A DNA stretch of 64,000 nt from contig CP048486.1 in the NCBI GenBank assembly GCA_025560025.1, forward strand, positions 1,054,001-1,118,000, read 5' to 3'. Numbering within the stretch: position 1 is the first letter of the stretch; each line of letters begins with the position of its first letter. Below, in pieces: positions 57,318 through 64,000 of the stretch. The notes beneath the pieces were generated by a model. The model was not told the origin of the DNA. It saw only the letters and a list, made by a program, of their open reading frames with translations, and searched no databases. The stretch comes from Agrobacterium tumefaciens. Its GTDB lineage: Bacteria > Pseudomonadota > Alphaproteobacteria > Rhizobiales > Rhizobiaceae. The position numbers were made by a program, and so were the translations under genes.

Positions 57318-59047
57318 AAAAAGTGCTGATTGCCAATCGCGGCGAGATCGCGGTCCGCATCATCCGCGCATGTCGCGATTACGGCCTGCAATCGGTCGCC
57401 GTTTATGCCGATCCCGATCAGGATGCCCTTTTCGTCCGTCTGGCGGATGAGGCCTATGCGCTGGAGGGCGTGCGTCCCGCCGAGACCTATCTCGATATCG
57501 CCAAGCTGATCGCGATTGCCAAATGCGCCGGTGCGGATGCCGTGCATCCCGGTTACGGTTTCCTGTCCGAGCGCGCCGAATTTGCGCGTGCCGTTCTCGA
57601 TGCCGGCCTCATCTGGATCGGCCCCGATCCGCATGTCATCGAGGCACTGGGCGACAAGGTAGAGGCACGGCGCATTGCCACCGGCGTTGGCGCACCGCTG
57701 GTCGCCGGCAGTGACGGCCCGGTCGCTTCCGCCGCCGAAGTCACCGCCTTTGCGGAACAACACGGCCTGCCCGTCGCCATCAAGGCGGCCCATGGCGGCG
57801 GTGGTCGCGGCCTGAAGGTTGCGTGGAAGATGGAAGAGATCGCCGATCTCTACGAATCCGCCGTGCGCGAGGCGACGGCCGCCTTTGGCCGCGGCGAGTG
57901 TTTCCTCGAGCGTTTCCTCGACCGGCCGCGCCATATCGAGGCGCAGGTTCTGGCCGACAAGCATGGCAATGTGCTCGTCCTCGGCACCCGCGACTGCTCG
58001 CTGCAGCGCCGGAACCAGAAGCTCATCGAGGAGGCTCCTGCCCCGTTCCTCTCCGACGAACAGCGGCAGAAAATCCATGCAGCTGCCAAAGCTATCTGCG
58101 CCGCTGCCGGTTATTCCGGCGCCGGCACCGTCGAATTCCTGCTCGGCGTCGATGGCACGATTTCCTTCCTCGAGGTCAATACGCGCCTGCAGGTGGAACA
58201 TCCCGTTACCGAGGAAACCACCGGTATCGATCTCGTCATCGAACAGTTCCGTATTGCCGAAGGCCATAGACTGCGGGTTCTCGAAACGCCGGAACCGCGT
58301 GGACATTCGATGGAATTCCGCATCAATGCCGAAGATCCAGGCCGGGGCTTCCTGCCGACGCCCGGCTCGATCTCGCTTTTCGACGCCCCCTCCGGTCCCG
58401 GCATTCGCGTGGATAGCGGCGTCGTCAGCGGCTCCAGCGTGCCGGGCGTGTTCGACTCGCTGATGGCAAAGCTGATCGTCACGGGTGCCGACCGCGATCA
58501 GGTTCTGCGCCGTGCCCGCCGCGCGCTCAAAGAATTCCGTATCGAAGGCATCGCCACGGTCCTGCCGTTCCATCGCGCCGCGATCGAGACCGATGATTTC
58601 ATCGGCACCGACGGCTTCAAGGTTCACACCCGCTGGATCGAGACCGACTTCGCCGCCATGCCGGATGCCATGGAACGCCCGGCACCGGCCGACGACCCTT
58701 CCATCACCCGCACTTTTCTGGAAATCGACGGCAAGCGTGTATCGGTCGGTTTGCCCAGCCTGCTGCTCTCCAGCCTCGGTGCGGTTAGCGGCAACAGCGC
58801 GGCTGCTCCCGGCGCCGCCGCCCCCAAGGAAAAGGAAGGCGAAATCACTGCCCCGGTTTCCGGCACCCTGCAATCCTTCAAGGTAAAAGAGGGCGACACG
58901 GTTTCGCAAGGCGATCTTCTGGCCGTCATGGAAGCCATGAAGATGGAGACGCAGATTGTCGCCACCAAGGCGGGCAAAGTTCGCCTGATTGTCAAGGAAG
59001 GCGACTATCTGCAGGCGGGCGCTGCCCTTCTCGACATAGCCGGCTAA
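57314..59047 (+). CDS. Biotin carboxylase fused to biotinyl carrier domain
   Basis: 577-aa protein. Residues 1-445 form a biotin carboxylase: [22 protein letters not shown] near 158, [15 protein letters not shown] near 230, [16 protein letters not shown] near 285. QRRNQK instead of QRRHQK is a urea-carboxylase-like trait. A linker leads to a carrier domain with EAMKMET, biotin-Lys543. ATG 57314 overlaps pxpBC by ATGA. With pxpBC it reproduces the parts of urea carboxylase split over two proteins. Confidence 0.9.
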   Translation: MKKVLIANRGEIAVRIIRACRDYGLQSVAVYADPDQDALFVRLADEAYALEGVRPAETYLDIAKLIAIAKCAGADAVHPGYGFLSERAEFARAVLDAGLIWIGPDPHVIEALGDKVEARRIATGVGAPLVAGSDGPVASAAEVTAFAEQHGLPVAIKAAHGGGGRGLKVAWKMEEIADLYESAVREATAAFGRGECFLERFLDRPRHIEAQVLADKHGNVLVLGTRDCSLQRRNQKLIEEAPAPFLSDEQRQKIHAAAKAICAAAGYSGAGTVEFLLGVDGTISFLEVNTRLQVEHPVTEETTGIDLVIEQFRIAEGHRLRVLETPEPRGHSMEFRINAEDPGRGFLPTPGSISLFDAPSGPGIRVDSGVVSGSSVPGVFDSLMAKLIVTGADRDQVLRRARRALKEFRIEGIATVLPFHRAAIETDDFIGTDGFKVHTRWIETDFAAMPDAMERPAPADDPSITRTFLEIDGKRVSVGLPSLLLSSLGAVSGNSAAAPGAAAPKEKEGEITAPVSGTLQSFKVKEGDTVSQGDLLAVMEAMKMETQIVATKAGKVRLIVKEGDYLQAGAALLDIAG

Positions 59048-59158
59048 TATACGGACAGGCCACCTGCCTCACAATTGCAAATCGCGTATGGCCGGCGGCG
59101 GAACCCTTTCGCCGCCGGGCCGTTTATGGCGCGACCTGCTAACGACTGTGAGGGAAAT

Positions 59159-60646
59159 ATGGCCGGACGCACCTTGCTTCAGTTCTTCCATTGGTATTAT
59201 CCGGACGGAGGGAAATTATGGAGCGAGGTGGCCGAACAGGCCGAAAGCCTCGCCAAAATGGGCATCACCGATATCTGGCTGCCACCGGCCTATAAAGGCG
59301 CCGCCGGCGGCTATTCGGTAGGTTACGATACCTACGATCTCTTCGATCTCGGTGAATTCGACCAGAAGGGCACCATCGCCACAAAATATGGCGATCGCGC
59401 CGCTCTCGAACATGCGGGCCGGACGCTGAAGGAAAACGGCATTCGCGTCATTCATGACGTGGTTCTCAATCACAAGATGGGTGCGGATGAGAAGGAAAAG
59501 GTGCGGGTTCGCCGCGTCAATCCCGAAGACCGTACCGAGATCGACGATGAAGACTTTCAGGCGCTGGCCTATACGCGTTTCACCTTTCCCGGCCGCAACG
59601 GCAAACATTCCAAATTCATCTGGGACCTGAAGTGCTTCAGCGGTGTCGACCACATCGAGGAACCGACCGAAGACGGCATTTTCCGCCTCGTCAACGAATA
59701 TGGCGATGGGGAATGGAATGAGGAAGTCGATCAGGAAAACGGCAATTTCGATTATCTGATGGGTGCCGATGTCGAATTCAGAAACCGGGCGGTTTACGAA
59801 GAGCTCAAATATTGGGGCCGCTGGCTCTCCGAGCAGGTACAGGTCGATGGCTTCCGGCTGGATGCAGCCAAACATATTCCGGCCTGGTTCTTCCGCGACT
59901 GGGTCGGCCACATGCGCGAAACGGTCGATCCCGATCTTTTCGTCGTGGCGGAATATTGGCACCCCGATCTCGACGCGCTGAAAAGCTATCTCGAACTCGT
60001 CGACAAGCAGCTGATGCTTTTCGATGTCGCCCTCCACCACCGCTTCCATGATGCGTCCAAACAGGGCGGCGATTTCGACATGCGTATCATCTTCGATGGT
60101 TCGCTTGTCTCCGCCGTTCCAGACCATGCCGTCACGTTGGTCGACAATCACGACACGCAGCCGCTGCAATCGCTGGAAGCGCCGGTGGAACCATGGTTCA
60201 AACCTCTTGCCTATGCGATCATTCTGCTGCGCGAAGAGGGTGTTCCCTGTGTCTTCTATCCCGATCTGTTCGGCACGAGCTACACCGACACCGGCAATGA
60301 CGGCAACGAATATAAAATCGATATGCCGGCGATCGAATGCCTGCCAAAGCTCATCGAGGCACGCAGCCGCTTCGCCAACGGAGCGCAGACGGATATTCTC
60401 GACGATGCAAGCTGCATCGCCTTCATCCGCCACGGCGCCGCCGATGCGCCGGGTTGCGTGGTGGTGATGTCGAATGGCGAACCGGCGGAGAAGCAGGTCG
60501 ATCTCGGCGCCGACCGCGCCGGCACAGTATGGCGCGATTTTCTCGGTCACCGTGAGGAAGAGATTACCCTTAATGATAGCGGCAAGGGCGTTTTCCCGAC
60601 CAATGGCGGCAGCGTCAGTGTCTGGATTGCGGCCAACGCCGAGTGA
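59159..60646 (+). CDS. Cytoplasmic alpha-amylase (GH13_5, AmyA-like)
   Basis: 495-aa glycoside hydrolase without a signal peptide. Region I DVVLNHK near residue 106, region [11 protein letters not shown] (nucleophile Asp) near 236, region [11 protein letters not shown] (acid Glu) near 264 and region [10 protein letters not shown] near 330 are all complete. Hydrolyses internal alpha-1,4 links of glycogen-type glucans. ATG 59159 ([18 protein letters not shown]) follows GAGGGAA. It is 111 bases after the biotin carboxylase gene and unrelated in function. Confidence 0.9.
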   Translation: MAGRTLLQFFHWYYPDGGKLWSEVAEQAESLAKMGITDIWLPPAYKGAAGGYSVGYDTYDLFDLGEFDQKGTIATKYGDRAALEHAGRTLKENGIRVIHDVVLNHKMGADEKEKVRVRRVNPEDRTEIDDEDFQALAYTRFTFPGRNGKHSKFIWDLKCFSGVDHIEEPTEDGIFRLVNEYGDGEWNEEVDQENGNFDYLMGADVEFRNRAVYEELKYWGRWLSEQVQVDGFRLDAAKHIPAWFFRDWVGHMRETVDPDLFVVAEYWHPDLDALKSYLELVDKQLMLFDVALHHRFHDASKQGGDFDMRIIFDGSLVSAVPDHAVTLVDNHDTQPLQSLEAPVEPWFKPLAYAIILLREEGVPCVFYPDLFGTSYTDTGNDGNEYKIDMPAIECLPKLIEARSRFANGAQTDILDDASCIAFIRHGAADAPGCVVVMSNGEPAEKQVDLGADRAGTVWRDFLGHREEEITLNDSGKGVFPTNGGSVSVWIAANAE

Positions 60647-60684
60647 GGACAATCAGTTTCAAAAGGGCAGGCCCAAAATCTTGC

Positions 60685-61140
60685 TCATTCTGCCGGAACA
60701 AGGCGGCGCGCACCCGCGCCGCCATCGGCCAGAATATCGTCCGGATTGCGCAAGGGGCAGTCGTCCAGCGAAAGACAACCGCAGCCGATGCAGCCGGTCA
60801 GCTGATCCCGTAGCTGGATCAGGCTGTTGATCCGAAACTGAAGCATCTCCCGCCAGGACTGTGAGAACCTGCGCCAGTCCGCCGCCGTCGCCACCCGATC
60901 CTGCGGCAGATCCGCCATCGCTTCCCTGATGATGCTGAGCTGGATGCCGGCGCGCTGCGCGATACGGATGATCGCGATACGCCGCAGGACGGCGCGGTGA
61001 TAACGACGCTGGTTGCCGGCGGTTCGCCAGCCTTCGATCAACCCCTTCGCCTCGTAGAAATGAACGGTGGAAACGGCGACGCCGCTACGGTGCGCAACCT
61101 CTCCCACCGTCAGGCTGTGTTTAAACACGCTATTTTCCAT
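60685..61140 (-). CDS. soxR: Redox-sensitive regulator SoxR
   Basis: 151-aa MerR-family regulator. The HTH (TVGEVAHRSGVAVSTVHFYEAKGLI) is followed by a dimerisation helix and the [2Fe-2S] ligand cluster CIGCGCLSLDDCPL near residue 119. ATG 61140 follows GGAG. No soxS lies nearby. The SoxR box sits in its own promoter (61204-61234), in line with the autoregulated SoxR reported in Agrobacterium. Confidence 0.93.
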   Translation of the reverse strand: MENSVFKHSLTVGEVAHRSGVAVSTVHFYEAKGLIEGWRTAGNQRRYHRAVLRRIAIIRIAQRAGIQLSIIREAMADLPQDRVATAADWRRFSQSWREMLQFRINSLIQLRDQLTGCIGCGCLSLDDCPLRNPDDILADGGAGARRLVPAE

Positions 61141-61203
61141 TCTGGCTCCTGTCTCCGGAACGATTTCCGCTCGGGAAACGCGGAAACATATTAAAGAGCA
61201 GCC

Positions 61204-61234
61204 GGTATAATTCCTCAACTATAGTTGAGGTCAA
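61204..61234 (-). promoter_or_regulatory. soxR promoter with SoxR box
   Basis: Minus-strand -35 TTGACC (61229-61234) and -10 TATACC (61204-61209) are 19 bases apart, the long spacer typical of MerR-family control. The perfect 18-base palindrome CCTCAACTATAGTTGAGG (61213-61230) lies between them and matches known SoxR boxes. Confidence 0.88.
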
Positions 61235-61247
61235 TAGGCGAATGGTC

Positions 61248-61275
61248 AAAAAAAGAGGCGCCCGATGGGCGCCTC
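61248..61275 (-). terminator. Terminator of the TonB receptor gene
   Basis: Perfect 9-bp stem GAGGCGCCC/GGGCGCCTC (61255-61263 and 61267-61275) with a 3-nt loop and seven U on the minus strand (61248-61254). It insulates soxR from receptor transcription. Confidence 0.88.
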
Positions 61276-61299
61276 AGAAGTCTCGTCAATTGGCCGGGT

Positions 61300-63408
61300 T
61301 CAGAACTTCGCGGTCATGCTGATCCAGAAACGGCGGCCTTCCATGACAGTGTTGAAATCGTCGGTGCCGACATCCTTGTCGAAGACGTTGTAGACGGCCG
61401 CGTTGAGATCGACGTTTTCGGCCACCGCATATTTCGCGCCGATATCGAGGGTCGTGTAGGCCTCGTATTTGCGTCCGGCCTTGCCGTTGATCGTCACCGG
61501 CGTCCCGTTGGTGCCGATGCGTGGGCCGGCATTGATTTCCGATCCGTGGTAATTCACCGAGGCCCACGCTTCCAGCCCGTCTATCGGCGTCACCCAGTCA
61601 CCACGCAGATTGGCCATATGCTCCGGTGTCCGCGCCAGCGGGAAACCTTCATAGTCGCCGGTTTTCTGTTCGGAATGCGTATAGGTGTAGTTGCCACGCA
61701 GCGTCAGTTCCGGCGTGGCGTACCAGGTCGCCGTCAGCTCCACACCCTGAATGACCGCATCGTCGATATTGTAATTATACCAGAGGCGATAATTGCGGTC
61801 TTCGCTCCAGCGGGCGGGCGTTCCATCCGGATTGAGCACCAGCGCGTTGGAAATCTTGTCCTTGAAATCAGTGTAGAAATAGGTGGCGCCGAGAGCAACG
61901 TCGCCATTATCCCAGAGCGCGGCCACTTCGTAGCTTGTGCTCTTTTCCGCCTCGAGGCCCGGATCGCCGATGATCACGCCACACGTGCCGCTCGGGCCGT
62001 AAGTGCAACCGCCGCCGCCGGTCGTATAGGCATAACCTGGCGCGATCTGGCGGATTTCAGGCGCGCGAAAACCGGTGGAAATGCCGCCCTTAATCGTCAG
62101 CTCGTCCGTAGCGCTCCAGACACCGTAAAGACGCGGGCTGAAATGATTGCCGTATTTTTCGTGGTTATCGAGGCGAAGACCGCCCGTCAGTGCAAAATTA
62201 TCGACGATGCGCCATTCATCCTCGACAAACAGCGCCCATTGCGTCGCCGAGAATGTCTCATCCAGATTGGTGCGACGTCCCGGATTCTGATCCGTCAGCC
62301 GCGCCTCGAAATATTGACCGCCCGTGACCAGCGTGTGGTTGCCGAAGAGTTCGAAGGGCGTGGTGAATTTGCCGTCGAGAACAGTGTTGCGCACTTCCGG
62401 TGAACGCGGATTTTCGGTGACACGACCCGTGCGGATGTTTCTGGTGAAATTGGTGCGCTCGGCCCATTCCTGCTGGAAGGAGAATTCGGACGTGGTGGGT
62501 CCCCACCGGCCGGTATGCGACAATGACCAATGGTCGCGCGTATTGGTATTGTAGGTGCCGTTGGCATCGGTTGCCGCCAGCGTGTCGCCGGGCTCGGCGC
62601 TGCGGCGCAGCCTCGTCTTGCCGCCTTCGAGATAAATGTCGTGGTCTTCGTTCGGCGTAAAGGTCAGGCGGCCGTTGAAATCATATTCCTTGGCGCCGGT
62701 AGTGCCGCTCAGAATACGGTCTTCGCCGCGATTGAAGCCCCTGCCCCAGACCTGAAGGCCCAGCTGATCCTTGAGGATCGGCCCGTTGGCATACCAGGAG
62801 ACCTGGCCGCTATTGCCGAATTTGGAATGCTGCTGGACCGTGCCCTCGGTGGTAACAGAACCGGACCAGACATCACCGACCTTGCGGGTGATGATGTTGA
62901 TGACGCCGCCCATGGCATCGGAACCATAGAGGGACGACATCGGGCCGCGCACGACTTCGATACGCTCGATGGCCGAAACCGGCGGCACGAAGCTCTGTTC
63001 GAAACCGGAATTGCCGTTGGTGCGGGCGTCGCGGGTACTCTGCCGCTTGCCGTCAATGAGGATCAGCGTATAGGCGCCGGGCAATCCGCGAATGAAGATG
63101 TCCTTCTCATTGGCGATGCCGGTGACGGATACGCCCTGCACCTCGCGAAGGGCATCCGTCAGATCGCGATACGAGCCCTTCTCCAGATCTTCCCGCGTCA
63201 CGACCGTGATGCTGGCCGGAGCGTCCTTCACATTCTGCTCGAAGCCGGATGCGGTGACGACGATCTGCTGCAGAACGGTGTTCCCGCCCGATGCCTGCTG
63301 CGCGAAAGCGGGCGCGGCGAAGCTGAGCGCTGTTCCTGCCATAGCTGTCGAAAGACCGGCCTTTATTATTGTCGCGGCCATATCTCGACCGCGGTACTTC
63401 AATTCCAT
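61300..63408 (-). CDS. TonB-dependent outer-membrane receptor (FepA/CirA-like)
   Basis: 702-aa ferric-siderophore-type receptor. A signal peptide (about residues 1-37, ending APAFAQ) precedes the TonB box QQIVVTASG. The plug domain has RGLPGAYTLILIDGKR and VRGPMSSLYGSDAMGGVINIITR-type motifs. A 22-strand barrel follows and ends in an aromatic residue (WISMTAKF). ATG 63408 (MELKYRGRDM) has GGGGGCG upstream; 63381 is an alternative start. The plug resembles the catecholate group, but the ligand is unproven. Confidence 0.88.
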   Translation of the reverse strand: MELKYRGRDMAATIIKAGLSTAMAGTALSFAAPAFAQQASGGNTVLQQIVVTASGFEQNVKDAPASITVVTREDLEKGSYRDLTDALREVQGVSVTGIANEKDIFIRGLPGAYTLILIDGKRQSTRDARTNGNSGFEQSFVPPVSAIERIEVVRGPMSSLYGSDAMGGVINIITRKVGDVWSGSVTTEGTVQQHSKFGNSGQVSWYANGPILKDQLGLQVWGRGFNRGEDRILSGTTGAKEYDFNGRLTFTPNEDHDIYLEGGKTRLRRSAEPGDTLAATDANGTYNTNTRDHWSLSHTGRWGPTTSEFSFQQEWAERTNFTRNIRTGRVTENPRSPEVRNTVLDGKFTTPFELFGNHTLVTGGQYFEARLTDQNPGRRTNLDETFSATQWALFVEDEWRIVDNFALTGGLRLDNHEKYGNHFSPRLYGVWSATDELTIKGGISTGFRAPEIRQIAPGYAYTTGGGGCTYGPSGTCGVIIGDPGLEAEKSTSYEVAALWDNGDVALGATYFYTDFKDKISNALVLNPDGTPARWSEDRNYRLWYNYNIDDAVIQGVELTATWYATPELTLRGNYTYTHSEQKTGDYEGFPLARTPEHMANLRGDWVTPIDGLEAWASVNYHGSEINAGPRIGTNGTPVTINGKAGRKYEAYTTLDIGAKYAVAENVDLNAAVYNVFDKDVGTDDFNTVMEGRRFWISMTAKF

Positions 63409-63555
63409 GTTACGCCCCCGCATTTAACTTGAGAATTTAACCCCACTTATTTAGGAGGGAGTGCAGGCGCAACGCGTTTGTTTTCGAACCGTTCTAAATT
63501 CCAGAAATTGCAAAAAGGGCTCCACCAATCGGCGGCGGAGTAAAAAAACAGCAAG

Positions 63556-64000
63556 ATGACAACCGGCAAGAGAAAAGAACAATCGGCTTCCCCAACAAAG
63601 CCCGACAGGCTTGGACAGCTGAAATTACTTGTCGCTTTCGATGCTTTGCTGCGGGAAGGCAGTGTCAGCCGCGCAGCGGCCGGCATGGGACTGCCGACAT
63701 CTTCGATGAGCCGGATATTACAGCAGCTGCGCGAAAAATACGGCGATCAGCTGTTCTTGCGTACCGGCCAGGGTTTGCGCCCCACGCCATTTGCCGAGAA
63801 CATGCGGTTGCGCATTCGTTCGCTGGCGGCGGAGGCGGACAACCTTATCGATTATTCACAGGAAAAACCGGCAGCACCCGCAGCCGCCAATGCCAGCGGC
63901 TGGGAGCGCCCCGTCTTGATGAAGGCGCCGCCGCTTTCGCTTCGTCCCAGCGTTCTTCTGGAAGGACAACCGACACCGGAAAATATCGCGGATCGTCTCG
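63556..64000 (+). CDS. LysR-type HTH regulator (partial, cut by window end)
   Basis: First 148 residues of a gene that runs off the window. The HTH is SVSRAAAGMGLPTSSMSRIL near residues 35-54, followed by the LysR wing DQLFLRTGQGLRPTPFAENM. After it comes a Pro/Ala-rich stretch and SLRPSVLLEGQPTPEN, which does not look like a standard LysR effector domain start. It is divergent from the TonB receptor gene and may control it. ATG 63556 has AACAGCAAG upstream, a weak ribosome site. Confidence 0.7.
   Translation, partial: MTTGKRKEQSASPTKPDRLGQLKLLVAFDALLREGSVSRAAAGMGLPTSSMSRILQQLREKYGDQLFLRTGQGLRPTPFAENMRLRIRSLAAEADNLIDYSQEKPAAPAAANASGWERPVLMKAPPLSLRPSVLLEGQPTPENIADRL

Noticed and set aside
59216..60652. 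Minus-strand open frame of 478 codons
   Set aside because: Antisense to the alpha-amylase gene, which has all four catalytic regions.

Overview
The window reads as a Rhizobiaceae chromosome segment, most like Agrobacterium. It is GC-rich and densely coded. The gene order glpR-glpD-glpSTPQUV-glpK, the divergent cpdR/N-formylglutamate amidohydrolase pair, the nasT-nasS-nrtABC-nirBD-nasA-cysG block and a SoxR that controls its own promoter are all typical of that family. No phage, insertion sequence or CRISPR array is visible. The replicon cannot be told from sequence alone.

Layout. (1) 86-4873: a plus-strand operon with biotin carboxyl carrier protein, biotin carboxylase, a carrier-like protein without the biotin lysine, and PxpB/PxpC/PxpA homologues. 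(2) 5027-8974: a convergent PotABCD-like ABC importer, with an aminotransferase and a short-chain dehydrogenase divergent from it (9406-11311) and a LysR regulator (11375-12280). (3) 12416-22230: a minus-strand operon with an RbsBAC-like sugar importer, SorC regulator, aldo/keto reductase, FAD-dependent phospho-polyol dehydrogenase, DhnA/LsrF-type aldolase and FGGY kinase. This looks like an uncharacterised polyol or sugar pathway. (4) 22512-26158: tRNA-Val(GAC), cpdR, N-formylglutamate amidohydrolase, a candidate small RNA, hisN and a lysophospholipase. (5) 26226-29077: a small heat-shock protein with RpoH-type promoter and thermometer-like leader, a BASS-family transporter and a LysR regulator. 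(6) 29084-39124: glycerol catabolism. (7) 39276-51794: assimilatory nitrate/nitrite reduction with its own transporter, sigma-54 promoter and NasS/NasT. (8) 51897-59047: a second pxp-type cluster (GntR, NRAMP-fold transporter, PxpA, DUF1445, fused PxpBC, biotin carboxylase fused to its carrier domain). (9) 59159-64000: cytoplasmic alpha-amylase, soxR, a TonB-dependent receptor and a LysR-type gene cut by the window end.

The most unusual content is the pair of biotin-linked 5-oxoprolinase-like clusters. Cluster 2 keeps a canonical PxpA motif and a biotinylatable carrier domain, and it resembles Bacillus ycsFGI-kipIA with a biotin carboxylase added. Cluster 1 has a PxpA whose KPHGALYN motif and conserved Glu are lost, a changed PxpB, and an additional carrier-like domain with Pro where biotin-Lys should be. 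I infer a biotin-dependent amide/lactam carboxylase-hydrolase related to urea amidolyase, with a substrate that differs between the clusters.

Regulatory signals seen directly include a perfect SoxR palindrome inside a 19-bp-spacer promoter, a consensus sigma-54 promoter ahead of the nitrate operon, TTCG/CGAA operators at glpR and glpD, repeated operators ahead of the SorC-linked operon, and a minus-strand small RNA candidate that shows CCUCC loops.
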